Shown: piece by piece, positions 6,754 through 15,815 of the stretch | How positions within the stretch are numbered: position 1 is the stretch's first letter | How the letters are laid out: each line of letters opens with the position of its first letter | Assembly (NCBI GenBank): GCA_903822495.1 | Contig: CAIJPD010000031.1 | Coordinates: forward strand, 1 to 64,000 | DNA: 64,000 nt | Direction: 5' to 3' | DNA from: an uncultured Chloroflexota bacterium | GTDB lineage: Bacteria > Chloroflexota > Limnocylindria > Limnocylindrales > CSP1-4 | Notes under the pieces: generated by a model | Database searches by the model: none | Seen by the model: the letters and a program-made list of their open reading frames with translations, nothing else | What the model was told of the DNA's origin: nothing | Made by a program: the position numbers and the translations under genes

Positions 6754-9687
6754 ATGGCCCGCAAGCCCGTCTCCCTGCCCCCGGTGCCGACCGAGGATGG
6801 CGACATCGAGACCATCGACGTCGCCGGCTTCGGCGCGCTGTTTGCCGGTCCGTTTGGCCTGGCGGCGCTTGAGCGCGCCATCCCCGATGTGCGTGACGGC
6901 CTGATCCCGGTCCGCCGGCGCATCCTGTTCGGTGCCGACGAGATGGGCCTGCGCTTCGCCGGCAAGACGCGCAAGTCCGCGCAACTCGTCGGCGAGGTGA
7001 TGGGCAAGTACCACCCGCACGGCGACAGCTCCATCTACGGCGCGATCATCAACATGGCCGCCCCGTACGAGATCCGCTACCCCCTGCTGGTCGGACAGGG
7101 CAACATGGGCAGCATCGACGGCGATCCGGCCGCGGCGATGCGCTACACCGAGGTGAAGCTGTCGGCGCTCGGCGAGCAGATCGTGCGCGACCTCGAGAAC
7201 GCGCGCGCCGCGATCGTCGACTGGGGGCGCAACTACTCCGAGGAGCTGGCGGAGCCCGCGACGCTGCCGTCACGGTTCCCGGTCCTGCTCGCCAACGGCA
7301 CCACCGGCATCGGCTACGGGGATGCCACCTTCATCCTTCCCCACAACCTGCGCGAGCTGATCGCGTCGGCCTGTGCGCTGATCGACGATCCCGCCCTGCC
7401 CATCGAACAGCTGGCCAGGCTGCTGCCCGGCCCCGACTTCCCCGGCGGTTCGCTCATCGTGGGCAACGATGACTGGGCCCAGATCCTTGAAACGGGCCAG
7501 GGCCGGATCATCGCCCGGGCCCGGATGCACGTGGAGCAGGAGGCGCGCGAGACCCGTCTCGTCGTCACCGAGCTCCCGTTTGGCCTCCAGCGCGGCTTCA
7601 AGGACAACCAGAACCCCGGCGTGGAGGGCCGGATCGTCGAGCGGGTCAACGGCCAGGGCTACACGGGCAAGCCGGTGGAGCCGGCGCTGGCCGGGATCGT
7701 GGCCGACGTCCGCAACGAGAGCAGCCGCGAGGCCGGAACCCGCCTCGTGATCGTGCTCGAGAAGGGCGTGACGCCCGAGCGGGCCGCGGCGGCGCTCTTC
7801 CGCTACACCGACCTCCAGTCGGCCTATTCGGTCAGCCAGAAGGTCTCGGCCCCGGCGGGGGGCGGGCTGGCCGTGGTCGAGCGCATGGGCACGCGCCACA
7901 TCCTGCTCCGGTACGCCGCCTACCAGTTCGACGTGCTCACCCGCCGGACTCGCTACCAGCTGGAACGCGCCATCGATGCCCTCGCGCTCGAGGAGGCGAT
8001 CATCGTCGCGCACGGCAACGCCGAGGAGCTGGTGCGCATGGCGAAGGTCGCCGCCAACCGCGAGGCGCTGGCGACCGCCATCGAGACCACCTACGCCGCC
8101 AGGCTCGACCCGGCCCCGGAACGCCGGCGGCGCCAGGCCGAGTTCATCGCCGATCTGCCGCTGCGCCGCTACGCCAGGCTCGACATGGATGGGACCCGCG
8201 AGCGGATCGGGCGCCTGCGCATCGAGATCGCCGAGTACCAGCGCCTGCTCGGGGCGCGCGACGCCATGAACGGCCTGCTCAAGAGCGAGCTGCGCGAGAT
8301 CGCCACGAAGTTCGGCGATGACCGGCGGAGCGAGATCGACCTGAACGCCTCGGCCGAGGTGCCGTCCCAGGACGACATCCTGCCCGACGAGCCGTGCTAC
8401 CTCGTCGTGACCGCGTCGGGCCTGGTCGCCCGGCACGCGGCGACCGCGTTCCGTGCCCAGAAGCGCGGCGGCGCCGGGGCCACGGCGACCAGGGGCGACG
8501 ACGACCCCATCGTCTCGTTGATCGGCGCCTCCACCCGTGACCGGCTCTGGCTCCTGACCGATGCCGGCAACCTGTTCGGCTTGCGGGTCGCGGACATCGA
8601 CGAGGTGCCGCGCGGCGGCAAGGGCACAAACGTCCGCCGGTTCCTCTCGATCGGCACCGACGAGAAGGTCGTGCGCGCCGTTCGCCCGCCGGCCGATGGC
8701 GTCGGCGAGGTCGTCATCGCCACGTCCAACGGCAAGGTCCTGCGCAGCCGGATCGGCGATTACGCCAACCTCAACGCCGCCGGGCTCAAGGCGATCGGCC
8801 TCGCAGGCGCCGATCGGATCATCGCGGCCGTCCCGGCGGCCACCGGGGCCCAGCTCCTGTTCGTGACGAGTGACGGATACGCGGCCCGGTGGGACATCGA
8901 CGATGCCCCCATCAATGGGCGTGGGTCCCAGGGCGTCGCCTCGGTCTCGGTCGGTGCCGGGGCCACCGTGGTGAGCATGGATGTCGTGACGCCGGCGGAT
9001 CCCCGCATGGTCCTCACGATCGGCACGACGGGCAAGGGCAAGCGCACCAAGCTTGCCGAATACCCCACGAAGGGGCGCGCGATCCGGGGCGTCCGGGCGA
9101 TGGACCTGGTCGCCGTCAATGGCGCCGCCCCGCGGGTCGCGTTCTCGGCGGTGGTGAGCCCCCGTGACGACGTGATCCTGGCCACCCGGGCGGGCAAGGC
9201 GATGGTGACGGGCACCGACGAGATCCGCGTTGCGGGCAGGGACACGGCCGGCGTGGCCGTGGTCACGCCCGCGGCCAACGACGAGGTCAGCGCCGGGGCG
9301 GTCATCGGCACCGACAAGCCGGCCCCGGCGCCATCCGGGCAAACGGCCACGGCGAAGGCCAAGGCCACGGCCAAGCCTCCCGCGAAGGCCAATCCGACGG
9401 CCATCACGAAGCCCGCGCCGGCAATGCCCTCGCTCAAGCCGGCAACGCCCCCGACCAAGCCGGCCGCGCCGGCAATGCCCCCGAAACCCAAGCCGGCCGC
9501 GCCGGTAACGGCCCCGCCCAAGCCAGCGGCGCCGGCAGCGCCAACGACGACCAGGCCGGCCGAGCCGGCCGAGCCGGCCGCGCCGGCAACGCCCCCGACG
9601 CCTGCGGTGCCCCCGACGACCAGACCCGGTCCCGAGAGCACCAAGCCCGGGAAGCGCCAGCAGGGCGGCCCCGGCTTCTTCGAGTAG
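6754..9687 (+). CDS. Type IIA DNA topoisomerase subunit A (GyrA/ParC) with Ala/Pro-rich tail
   Basis: Breakage-reunion subunit. The 977 residues include GKYHPHGDSSIY near the N-terminus and the catalytic tyrosine Tyr131 in AAAMRYTE. A coiled-coil/tower region follows, then a C-terminal beta-pinwheel. The segment QKRGGAG (569-575) resembles the GyrA box (QRRGGKG) that defines gyrase-type DNA wrapping, favouring GyrA over ParC. From about residue 853 to the end the protein is a low-complexity Ala/Pro/Lys/Thr tail of roughly 120 residues, ending in a basic/Gly patch and FFE. The ATG follows GGAG in a short gap after the B subunit. A hairpin at 9705-9731 probably ends the transcript. Confidence 0.93.
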   Translation: MARKPVSLPPVPTEDGDIETIDVAGFGALFAGPFGLAALERAIPDVRDGLIPVRRRILFGADEMGLRFAGKTRKSAQLVGEVMGKYHPHGDSSIYGAIINMAAPYEIRYPLLVGQGNMGSIDGDPAAAMRYTEVKLSALGEQIVRDLENARAAIVDWGRNYSEELAEPATLPSRFPVLLANGTTGIGYGDATFILPHNLRELIASACALIDDPALPIEQLARLLPGPDFPGGSLIVGNDDWAQILETGQGRIIARARMHVEQEARETRLVVTELPFGLQRGFKDNQNPGVEGRIVERVNGQGYTGKPVEPALAGIVADVRNESSREAGTRLVIVLEKGVTPERAAAALFRYTDLQSAYSVSQKVSAPAGGGLAVVERMGTRHILLRYAAYQFDVLTRRTRYQLERAIDALALEEAIIVAHGNAEELVRMAKVAANREALATAIETTYAARLDPAPERRRRQAEFIADLPLRRYARLDMDGTRERIGRLRIEIAEYQRLLGARDAMNGLLKSELREIATKFGDDRRSEIDLNASAEVPSQDDILPDEPCYLVVTASGLVARHAATAFRAQKRGGAGATATRGDDDPIVSLIGASTRDRLWLLTDAGNLFGLRVADIDEVPRGGKGTNVRRFLSIGTDEKVVRAVRPPADGVGEVVIATSNGKVLRSRIGDYANLNAAGLKAIGLAGADRIIAAVPAATGAQLLFVTSDGYAARWDIDDAPINGRGSQGVASVSVGAGATVVSMDVVTPADPRMVLTIGTTGKGKRTKLAEYPTKGRAIRGVRAMDLVAVNGAAPRVAFSAVVSPRDDVILATRAGKAMVTGTDEIRVAGRDTAGVAVVTPAANDEVSAGAVIGTDKPAPAPSGQTATAKAKATAKPPAKANPTAITKPAPAMPSLKPATPPTKPAAPAMPPKPKPAAPVTAPPKPAAPAAPTTTRPAEPAEPAAPATPPTPAVPPTTRPGPESTKPGKRQQGGPGFFE

Positions 9688-9704
9688 GGGAGCAGTCGGG
9701 GTCA

Positions 9705-9731
9705 GGTCCGCGCATCCCGCCTTCGCGGACC
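9705..9731 (+). terminator. Hairpin after the topoisomerase operon
   Basis: GGTCCGCG (9705-9712) and CGCGGACC (9724-9731) form a perfect 8-bp GC stem with an 11-base loop, 18 bases after the stop at 9687. There is no U-tract, as often in very GC-rich genomes. The stretch 9732-9911 holds nothing recognisable. Confidence 0.5.
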
Positions 9732-9911
9732 AGGGACGATCAGGCCGCCGACTGGTCGCCGCCAACGACGTTGCGAGATCCTGCGAGTCGGCGCTGTTCT
9801 CTGCCGGCAGGTACGCGCGCCACTCTTCGCGGACGTCGGGTGCCTCCCAAGTGCCAAGTTGGCGTCCGTCGGAGGACATGCTTGTGTCCAGCCGACATCT
9901 CTGAGGAGTCA

Positions 9912-9945
9912 CAATACCCACCATGAATACCCCCACCGGGTATTG
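9912..9945. promoter_or_regulatory. Overlapping inverted repeats upstream of the dnaG promoter
   Basis: CAATACCC (9912-9919) is the inverse complement of GGGTATTG (9938-9945). The nested AATACCC (9926-9932) also pairs with GGGTATT (9938-9944) over a 5-base loop. These alternative stems lie directly upstream of the -35 region and may be a binding site or the terminator of an unseen transcript. Confidence 0.45.
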
Positions 9946-9961
9946 ACAAGCCTCTTGTCAA
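9943..9961. promoter_or_regulatory. Palindrome overlapping the -35 box of the dnaG promoter
   Basis: TTGACAAG (9943-9950) and CTTGTCAA (9954-9961) form a perfect 8-bp inverted repeat with a 3-base spacer. Its right arm contains the TTGTCA -35 box, so a protein bound here would compete with RNA polymerase. It shares the half-site TGTCAAG with the palindrome at 9995-10017. Confidence 0.55.
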
Positions 9962-9983
9962 GCCCCCCCTGCGGTCGTAAGAT
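9955..9983 (+). promoter_or_regulatory. Near-consensus sigma-70 promoter for dnaG-rpoD
   Basis: TTGTCA (9955-9960), a 17-base spacer and TAAGAT (9978-9983) match the primary sigma consensus at five of six and four of six positions. It is the best promoter visible in the window. Predicted initiation is near 9990, about 165 bases before the dnaG TTG. Confidence 0.65.
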
Positions 9984-9994
9984 GCGACCAGCAG

Positions 9995-10017
9995 GGCCTG
10001 TCAAGACTTGACAGGCC
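9995..10017. promoter_or_regulatory. 11-bp-arm palindrome at the dnaG transcription start
   Basis: GGCCTGTCAAG (9995-10005) and CTTGACAGGCC (10007-10017) form a perfect inverted repeat with one central base. It lies just downstream of the predicted initiation point, a classic operator position. It could also fold as a 5' mRNA hairpin. The remainder, 10018-10153, is leader sequence with no recognised element. Confidence 0.6.
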
Positions 10018-10153
10018 ATAGGTGTGTCCGGCTCCCTCCCGCGTCCGACCGCGGACCGGGGTCCGTCTGCGGACGAGCGCCAGGCACATCGCAACCGCGG
10101 GCGGGCCGCGGCGGTCTAAGCCTTGGGGGGATCGCCCCGGGCAGGAGGTCTGG

Positions 10154-12130
10154 TTGGCTGGCGGAGTCGCGGCCGAAGTCAAGAGCAAGCTGCACGTCGT
10201 CGATGTCGTCGGCGAGACCGTTCAGCTGCGCAAGGCGGGCACCACCTACAAGGGCCTGTGCCCATTCCACGGTGAGAAGACGCCGTCGTTCACGGTCACG
10301 CCCAACCGGGACAGCTGGAAATGCTTCGGCTGCGGGCTGGGTGGCGACATCTTCAGCTTTGTCATGCAGCGCGACTCGGTCACGTTTCCGGAGGCGCTCC
10401 GGACGCTGGCGACCAAGGCCGGCGTGGAGATCGACGAGCGGACCAAGCGCGAGGACGCCCACCGGGCGCGGCTGCGCGACGTCCTCGAGAGCGCGATCGC
10501 CTTCTATCACGCGGTCCTGACCACGTCGAAGAACGGTGGCGCGGCGCTGGAGTACCTCCACGGCCGAGGGTTCACGGACGAGACCATCAGCAAGCACCAG
10601 CTGGGCTGGGCACCGGCCGGCTGGGACACCATGAGCCGCCAGCTGATCGCCAAGCGACACGTCACCCCGGAGGAGCTGTCGGAGGCGGGGCTCGCCTCGC
10701 CCCGGAGCAACGGCTCGGGCTTCAACGACAAGTTCCGCGAACGGATCATCTTCCCGATCCGCGACCAGAACGGCCAGGCGGTCGGCCTGGGTGGCCGGAT
10801 CCTGGGTGCGGCCAAGGCCGAAGGCGACGGTCGAACTCGCGGCCCCAAGTACCTCAACTCCCCGGCAACGCCGCTGTTCGACAAGAGCCGGACCCTGTAC
10901 CTGATCGACAAGGCCAAGTCGGCCATCCGCAAGACCGGCCAGGCCGTGATCGTGGAGGGCTACACGGACGCGCTGATGGCCCACCAGGCCGGCTACGACA
11001 ACGTCATCGCCTCGCTGGGCACCGCGCTCACGCCCGGCCAGGTGGCGCTCATCACGCGCTACGGCAAGCGCATCGCGCTGGCCTACGACGTGGACCCGGC
11101 GGGGGAGAAGGCCGGCGCCTTCGGCGTCCGCGCGCTCGAAGAGCTGATCCGCCAGCTCGCCGGCTCCGAGACGGGGGTCGAGCTGGACGAGGTCCGCGTG
11201 GTCCGGCTGCCCGAAGGCAAGGACCCCGACGAGGTGCTCCGCGATTCGCCCGATCTGTGGCGCGAGGAGATCCGGACGGCACAGCCCATCGTCGACTACC
11301 TGATCGATGATCAGGCTCACCACCAGGACCTCAAGACGGCGGGCGGGCGCGATCGGTTCGTGCGGGCGGTCATGCCCACCATCCGCGCGGTCCCCAGCCC
11401 GGTGATGCGCGACGCGTACCTCCAGAAGGTCCGCCAGGTCTCCGGGGTGGAGGAGCGGGTGCTCCTGGAGGTGCTCCAGGCGACGCGCCTTCCCGGCAGC
11501 CCGGGCGCGTCCATCGACGCGCTCCGCTACGGCGGCGGCCAGCAGGGCGCGGAGCCGGGCCGCATCAATGCGGCGTCCGTCACCCACGCCCCGGACGCCC
11601 TGCCCATCGGCGAGATCCTGCGTGGCGTGGCGGTCCAGGAGATCGAGCTGCTTCGCCTCCTCCTGCTGGTGCCCGAGGAGCAGCCGCGCGTGGTCCAGCT
11701 GCTGGGTCCGGACCAGCTGCCCTCCACCATTGCCCGCGAGCTGTTCCGGGCGATCGTCTTCGCCCACGAGACCAACGACCAGGGAGTCCGGCCCGTCTAC
11801 AGCCTCAGCGCGCTGCTGGCGGCCCTGGACCCGGAGACGCAGGTCTTCGCCCAGGCCCTGCTGGCCAAGCGGGAGCCGGACTTCGGCTCGCTGGACCGGC
11901 GCGACCTGGACTACGAGGTGGACCGCCTGATCATCGACCTGGAGGGCCTGGCCCTGGACGAGCGCGACGACTACAACAAGTCGGCGCTTGCCGAGGCCGA
12001 GCACGAGAAGGACGACGTCGCGCTGCGCCGCCTCATGTCCGAGCGTCAGTCAATCAACGAGCAGCGTCGCTCGCTCCAGCGTCGACGCGACCAGACCCGG
12101 CTGCTCAGCCGGATCCCGGCAGTCCGCTGA
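10154..12130 (+). CDS. dnaG: DNA primase
   Basis: Synthesises RNA primers at the replication fork. The 658 residues carry a CHC2 zinc finger with ligands Cys36, His39, Cys57 and Cys60 (CPFH...CFGC). The TOPRIM catalytic core follows, with EGYTD (Glu268) and DVDPAG (Asp312, Asp314), a variant of the more usual DGDxAG. A C-terminal helicase-interacting region ends in a charged helix. The chosen start is TTG at 10154: AGGAGG (10143-10148) lies 5 bases upstream and the following residues align with the usual primase N-terminus. The same frame is open further left but lacks a ribosome site. The gene precedes rpoD by 84 bp, the classical macromolecular-synthesis pairing. Confidence 0.96.
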   Translation: MAGGVAAEVKSKLHVVDVVGETVQLRKAGTTYKGLCPFHGEKTPSFTVTPNRDSWKCFGCGLGGDIFSFVMQRDSVTFPEALRTLATKAGVEIDERTKREDAHRARLRDVLESAIAFYHAVLTTSKNGGAALEYLHGRGFTDETISKHQLGWAPAGWDTMSRQLIAKRHVTPEELSEAGLASPRSNGSGFNDKFRERIIFPIRDQNGQAVGLGGRILGAAKAEGDGRTRGPKYLNSPATPLFDKSRTLYLIDKAKSAIRKTGQAVIVEGYTDALMAHQAGYDNVIASLGTALTPGQVALITRYGKRIALAYDVDPAGEKAGAFGVRALEELIRQLAGSETGVELDEVRVVRLPEGKDPDEVLRDSPDLWREEIRTAQPIVDYLIDDQAHHQDLKTAGGRDRFVRAVMPTIRAVPSPVMRDAYLQKVRQVSGVEERVLLEVLQATRLPGSPGASIDALRYGGGQQGAEPGRINAASVTHAPDALPIGEILRGVAVQEIELLRLLLLVPEEQPRVVQLLGPDQLPSTIARELFRAIVFAHETNDQGVRPVYSLSALLAALDPETQVFAQALLAKREPDFGSLDRRDLDYEVDRLIIDLEGLALDERDDYNKSALAEAEHEKDDVALRRLMSERQSINEQRRSLQRRRDQTRLLSRIPAVR

Positions 12131-12214
12131 TGGCCGTTCGTTCCATCCACCAGCCCACCCAGACAACTGCCGGCTCGTCCGGCCCCCACCCGTCATCCAT
12201 GGAGGAGACTCACC

Positions 12215-13915
12215 GTGCCGATTGATCCGCTCGACCAGCAGCTTGTCGAAGCCGTCCTGACCCGCCCGCGCCGGGGCCGGGCTGAGCTGGAGGAGGTCAA
12301 GCTGGCCGGCCTCCGTCCCTCGCGCGCCGCCGTCCTGGATGCGGTTGACGAGGACGAGGGCCTGGACCTCGCCGAGGATCCAGCCGGTCCCGACATGGGC
12401 GTGGAGGTCCTCCCGGACAGCCCGGACGCCGTGGGCGCCGCGGCGCCCGTCGAGGCGCCCGTCAAGCTCGATGCCAAGGAGCTGGAGGAGCCCTCGCCGG
12501 AGGAGCTCGAGGCCCTGTCGGCCGACATGATCGGGATCGACGACCCGGTCCGGATGTACCTCAAGGAGATCGGCAAGGTCGCGCTCCTCACCGCCGAAGA
12601 GGAAGTGGTCCTCGCCAAGGCCATCGAGCTGGGCGAGCAGCTGGTGGAGGCGCCCTGGAAGGGGATCGTCTCGCTCCACGAGTGGACGCTCCACAAGACC
12701 GAGACCAAGACCCGGACCGCCAAGAAGCAGCATCGCCTGCCGCTCGGCGACGAGGCCCACAAGATGGTCCGCGATGCCCTGGAGGACGAGGGCGCGCTGG
12801 ACCTGCTGGTCCCGACGCCCGATTTCCACCTGACCAAGGCGGCCAAGGACGTGCAGTCCGAGGGCACCATCGCGCTCCTGAAGGAGGCCAGGAAGCTGGT
12901 CCCGGCGTACAACGAGTCGCTCAGTGTCGACACGTTCATCACGCTGCTCGACTGGTCGTACCTGTCGGTCCACAACGGCGACCTGGAGTCGCGCGACAAC
13001 GTGGGCCTGCGCGCGATCTACGACTTCACCCGCGACCAGGTCGCGTTCCCGGCCCTGGAGCGCTGGGTCACCACCGGCCGCGACGCCGACATGCTCAAGC
13101 ACATGGGCTTTGACCCCGAGGTGCCGCTCAACACCAAGCTGGCGGTCCGCAAGGGCGAGCTGGTGCGAATCGGGCGCGACGCACGTGAGCAGCTGACGTC
13201 GGCCAACCTTCGCCTGGTGGTCTCGATCGCCAAGAAGTACATCGGCCGCGGCATGTCGTTCCTGGACCTGATCCAGGAAGGCAACATCGGCCTCATCCGC
13301 GCGGTCGAGAAGTTCGACTACGAGAAGGGCTACAAGTTCTCCACGTACGCCACGTGGTGGATCCGGCAGGCGATCACCCGCGCCATCGCGGACCAGGCGC
13401 GGACCATCCGCATCCCGGTCCACATGGTGGAGACCATCAACCGCCTGATCCGCGTCTCGCGCGGGCTGCTCCAGGAGCTGGGCCGCGAGCCCACCGTGGA
13501 GGAGATCGCCGAGGCGATGTCCAAGGGCCAGGAGGTCCAGGTCACGCCGGAGAAGGTCCGCGAGATCATCAAGGTCAGCCAGGAGCCGGTCTCCCTCGAG
13601 ACGCCGATCGGCGAGGAGGAGGACTCCCACCTGGGCGACTTCATCGAGGACCGGGCGGCGCTGGCGCCGGCCGAGGCGGCGTCCCACCAGCTCCTCAAGG
13701 AGCAGGTGGAGGCGGTGCTGGACTCGCTGACGGGCCGCGAGCGGCGCGTGCTGCAGCTCCGGTTTGGCCTGGAGGATGGCCGGGCGCGCACGCTGGAAGA
13801 GGTGGGCAAGGAGTTCAACGTCACGCGCGAGCGCATCCGCCAGATCGAGGCGAAGGCGCTCCGCAAGCTCCGCCACCCGTCCCGCTCGCGCAAGCTCAAG
13901 GACTACCTCGAGTAG
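12215..13915 (+). CDS. rpoD: Primary RNA polymerase sigma factor (sigma-70/SigA)
   Basis: Housekeeping sigma factor. Of 566 residues, 1-107 are an acidic variable N-terminus. Region 1.2 is at about 108-140 ([22 protein letters not shown]). Regions 2.1-2.4 run from about 322, with the promoter-melting and -10 recognition stretch [20 protein letters not shown] (368-387). Region 3 follows, then the region 4.2 helix-turn-helix [20 protein letters not shown] (528-547). Between regions 1.2 and 2 lies a non-conserved insert of about 175 residues (141-318), long for a non-proteobacterial sigma. The start is GTG at 12215, eight bases after GGAGGA (12201-12206). It is probably co-transcribed with dnaG from the promoter at 9955-9983. 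Confidence 0.97.
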   Translation: MPIDPLDQQLVEAVLTRPRRGRAELEEVKLAGLRPSRAAVLDAVDEDEGLDLAEDPAGPDMGVEVLPDSPDAVGAAAPVEAPVKLDAKELEEPSPEELEALSADMIGIDDPVRMYLKEIGKVALLTAEEEVVLAKAIELGEQLVEAPWKGIVSLHEWTLHKTETKTRTAKKQHRLPLGDEAHKMVRDALEDEGALDLLVPTPDFHLTKAAKDVQSEGTIALLKEARKLVPAYNESLSVDTFITLLDWSYLSVHNGDLESRDNVGLRAIYDFTRDQVAFPALERWVTTGRDADMLKHMGFDPEVPLNTKLAVRKGELVRIGRDAREQLTSANLRLVVSIAKKYIGRGMSFLDLIQEGNIGLIRAVEKFDYEKGYKFSTYATWWIRQAITRAIADQARTIRIPVHMVETINRLIRVSRGLLQELGREPTVEEIAEAMSKGQEVQVTPEKVREIIKVSQEPVSLETPIGEEEDSHLGDFIEDRAALAPAEAASHQLLKEQVEAVLDSLTGRERRVLQLRFGLEDGRARTLEEVGKEFNVTRERIRQIEAKALRKLRHPSRSRKLKDYLE

Positions 13916-13957
13916 AGGGGCTCCGCGGCGGACTCCCGCCGCGCAACCACGTCACGA

Positions 13958-13987
13958 AGGCCCGGGCCGGCTCGCCGTCCCGGGCCT
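13958..13987 (+). terminator. Terminator-like hairpin after rpoD
   Basis: AGGCCCGGG (13958-13966) pairs perfectly with CCCGGGCCT (13979-13987) over a 12-base loop, 43 bases after the rpoD stop. It is followed by the weakly T-rich gttgctgt. Confidence 0.6.
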
Positions 13988-13995
13988 GTTGCTGT

Positions 13996-14165
13996 CCAGG
14001 CCCGGGCCAGTCGGCGTCGCGCGGAGCCCGTGGCCGGATCGCCGTTCCGTGCCCGGCTCGCCCGCGTTGCGCGGAGCCAGCCCGTTCCGTGCCCGGCTCG
14101 CCGTCCCGGGCCCTTCCGTGCCCGGCCCGCGGGCGTTGCGCGGAGCCCGTTCCGTGCCCGGCGCC
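13996..14165. repeat. Interspersed short repeats in the rpoD/XRE-gene gap
   Basis: The 337-bp gap between rpoD and the convergent gene contains no credible coding sequence. It holds the element CGTTCCGTGCCCGGCTCGCC at 14043-14062 and 14083-14102, with shorter versions near 14112 and 14148. GCGTTGCGCGGAGCC lies at 14064-14078 and 14133-14147, with a related copy near 14016. The two elements alternate, forming a degenerate composite array. Confidence 0.7.
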
Positions 14166-14252
14166 ATTCCCGTGCCACGGGAGAGAACGACGCCGTCCCC
14201 TGCCGGGCCGAATACGAATCGGAGCCAGGCGGCCCCACTGACCCAAACCGCG

Positions 14253-15086
14253 TCAGAACTTCCCGCCCGGCGGGGGATTCCCACCAGATTGGGTCCGATT
14301 GGGCTCCTGGGCTCCGCCACCCGCGGGGTGCCGGGCCCGAGCAGGTCGTCCTGTCCCACCAGGAGGGAAGGGCGCCGGTGTGGGAACGAGAGGGGCCGGC
14401 GGTCTCGGGAGCGGTCGAGCAAGCGGCTGCAGGGACAACAGGATGATCGCGTTGCCTTCCGGTCGCCGCCCGGCGCGGAGATCCGCGAGGGCGCGACGGC
14501 CCGGCGCCGGGAAGAAGGACTGGAGCGCCTCTGCCTCGTCGCGCAGGAACGTCCGAGAACGTCGCGTATCCCGCACCACGAGAACTGCGCCGTCAAGTCC
14601 GCTGTCGCGCAGCTTCAGGTGGATCCGCCGCGCGGTCGCCTGGGCGTCCCGCGGCATGGTCTCCGCCTCCACGCCGAAGGTCCAGCCGTCGCCCCGGATC
14701 GTCGCGTCCCACGCGCGCTGGTCGCCTGCAACGGGCAGCGCCACCTCCGTTGCCCAGGCCAGGCTGGGCGGCAGTTCATCACGGACCTGCTTCAGGAGTG
14801 TGAGCTGCGCGGCGTCGCGGAATGGCCTGCCGCCTGGGTAGGCCCGGGTGCTGAGGTCCAGGCCCACGACAGCGGCACAGCGGGCCAGCGTGAGGAGCGG
14901 AACCATCGGCGCCTGGCCAAGCTCGATGCGGCCCAGCGCAGACCTCGAGACGCCCGCGGCCCTGGCGGCGGCGGCCAGGCTCAGACCTCGCCCCAGCCTG
15001 GCATCACGGATCTCCTGGCCGACGCGCGCCAGCGACGCCCGACCGAGCCTGGTTCCGCGATCGACCGGTCGTTCCAGGGTTCCCAT
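14253..15086 (-). CDS. XRE-family helix-turn-helix protein with uncharacterised C-terminal region
   Basis: Residues about 20-80 form a Cro/C1-type helix-turn-helix (VGQEIRDARLGRGLSLAAAA...GVSRSALGRIELG). The middle part (about 85-205) is folded-looking but was not assigned. It contains ETMPRDAQATARRIHLKLRD and VLVVRDTRRSRTFLRDE, a pattern recalling nuclease-like or AbiEi-like domains attached to HTH regulators; this is only an impression. The last 60 residues are Pro/Gly/Arg-rich low complexity. It converges on rpoD. DNA binding is well supported; the target and function are unknown. Confidence 0.75.
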   Translation of the reverse strand: MGTLERPVDRGTRLGRASLARVGQEIRDARLGRGLSLAAAARAAGVSRSALGRIELGQAPMVPLLTLARCAAVVGLDLSTRAYPGGRPFRDAAQLTLLKQVRDELPPSLAWATEVALPVAGDQRAWDATIRGDGWTFGVEAETMPRDAQATARRIHLKLRDSGLDGAVLVVRDTRRSRTFLRDEAEALQSFFPAPGRRALADLRAGRRPEGNAIILLSLQPLARPLPRPPAPLVPTPAPFPPGGTGRPARARHPAGGGAQEPNRTQSGGNPPPGGKF

Positions 15087-15337
15087 GCCGCAAGGATGGC
15101 CGGCGGGCCTTCACCGCCACGTAACGCCGCCCGATCGAGGTCCCGGGCCCGATCGAGGTCACCGGCAGGCTCGCCGGCCGGCCCGCCAGTCCCGGCCCGC
15201 GGTCGCGCCGGCGTCTGCTGGCCGCGACGTCCGACCGTGCCGGAGGTCACGCCCGTCGGCGCCGCGCGCGTGGGTCGTGCGCGCTATGGTGAGCACCAGA
15301 TCGCCCCTGCCCCGGGGCCGATAGGGAGGAACCAGCC

Positions 15338-15814
15338 ATGTCCGACGCCACCAATCCCAGCAAGGCCGAGCAGGCCGTGGCCGTCCTCCGCGAGGAGCGC
15401 ACCCAGACCCTGCGCGCCCTCTCCGGCCTGACCGACCAGGACCTGGCCACCCGGATCGAGTGGCGGGGCGGGCAGCAGCCGGTCAACGCCCGCGTGATGG
15501 GCCTTGGCACGCACATGATCGACCACCAGCAGCACCTGCTCCGCCTGCTCTTCGCCCGCGGCCGCGGGCTGACCGCCGCCGAGTACCTGATGGTCAAGAA
15601 CGCCGCGCTGCTGGCCGAGCTGGAGGCCATGGTCCTGGTCCTCGGCGACGCCGACTACACCGCCCAGGGCCCGGTCGAGGGCGACTGGAGCGCGGAGCAG
15701 ATCCTGGAGCATGTCATCCGGGCCGAGCGCAACTACCGCGAGCGGATCGTCGTCGGCCTGGCCGCTGCGAAGGCCGAGGCCGAAGCCGCGGGCGGCGAGG
15801 CGAAGGACTCCTGA
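15338..15814 (+). CDS. DinB-like four-helix-bundle protein
   Basis: A small 158-residue protein with the DinB/YfiT pattern. It is a four-helix bundle with histidines placed for metal binding: the HMIDHQQH segment in helix 2 and ILEHVIRAERNYR towards the C-terminus (WSAEQILEHV is typical). Many members are thiol- or metal-dependent transferases of unknown substrate. The ATG at 15338 follows GGGAGG with good spacing, and TATGGT (15285-15290) is a possible -10. The next gene begins one base after its stop, so the two are an operon. Confidence 0.75.
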   Translation: MSDATNPSKAEQAVAVLREERTQTLRALSGLTDQDLATRIEWRGGQQPVNARVMGLGTHMIDHQQHLLRLLFARGRGLTAAEYLMVKNAALLAELEAMVLVLGDADYTAQGPVEGDWSAEQILEHVIRAERNYRERIVVGLAAAKAEAEAAGGEAKDS

Positions 15815-15815
15815 C

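Noticed and set aside
9740-9961. 73-codon minus-strand frame upstream of dnaG
   Set aside because: No family, no ribosome site, and it overlaps the palindromic control region.
10022-10153. N-terminal extension of dnaG to 10022
   Set aside because: No ribosome site, and Arg/Pro-rich residues absent from primases. AGGAGG five bases before the TTG at 10154 fixes the start.
12199-12225. Eight-codon ORF (ATG 12199) in front of rpoD
   Set aside because: It simply contains the ribosome site of the rpoD GTG, has no ribosome site of its own and shows no sign of being a leader.
13996-14165. CRISPR-like array after rpoD
   Set aside because: Repeats are unequal in spacing and sequence, have no uniform spacers, and no cas genes are nearby.
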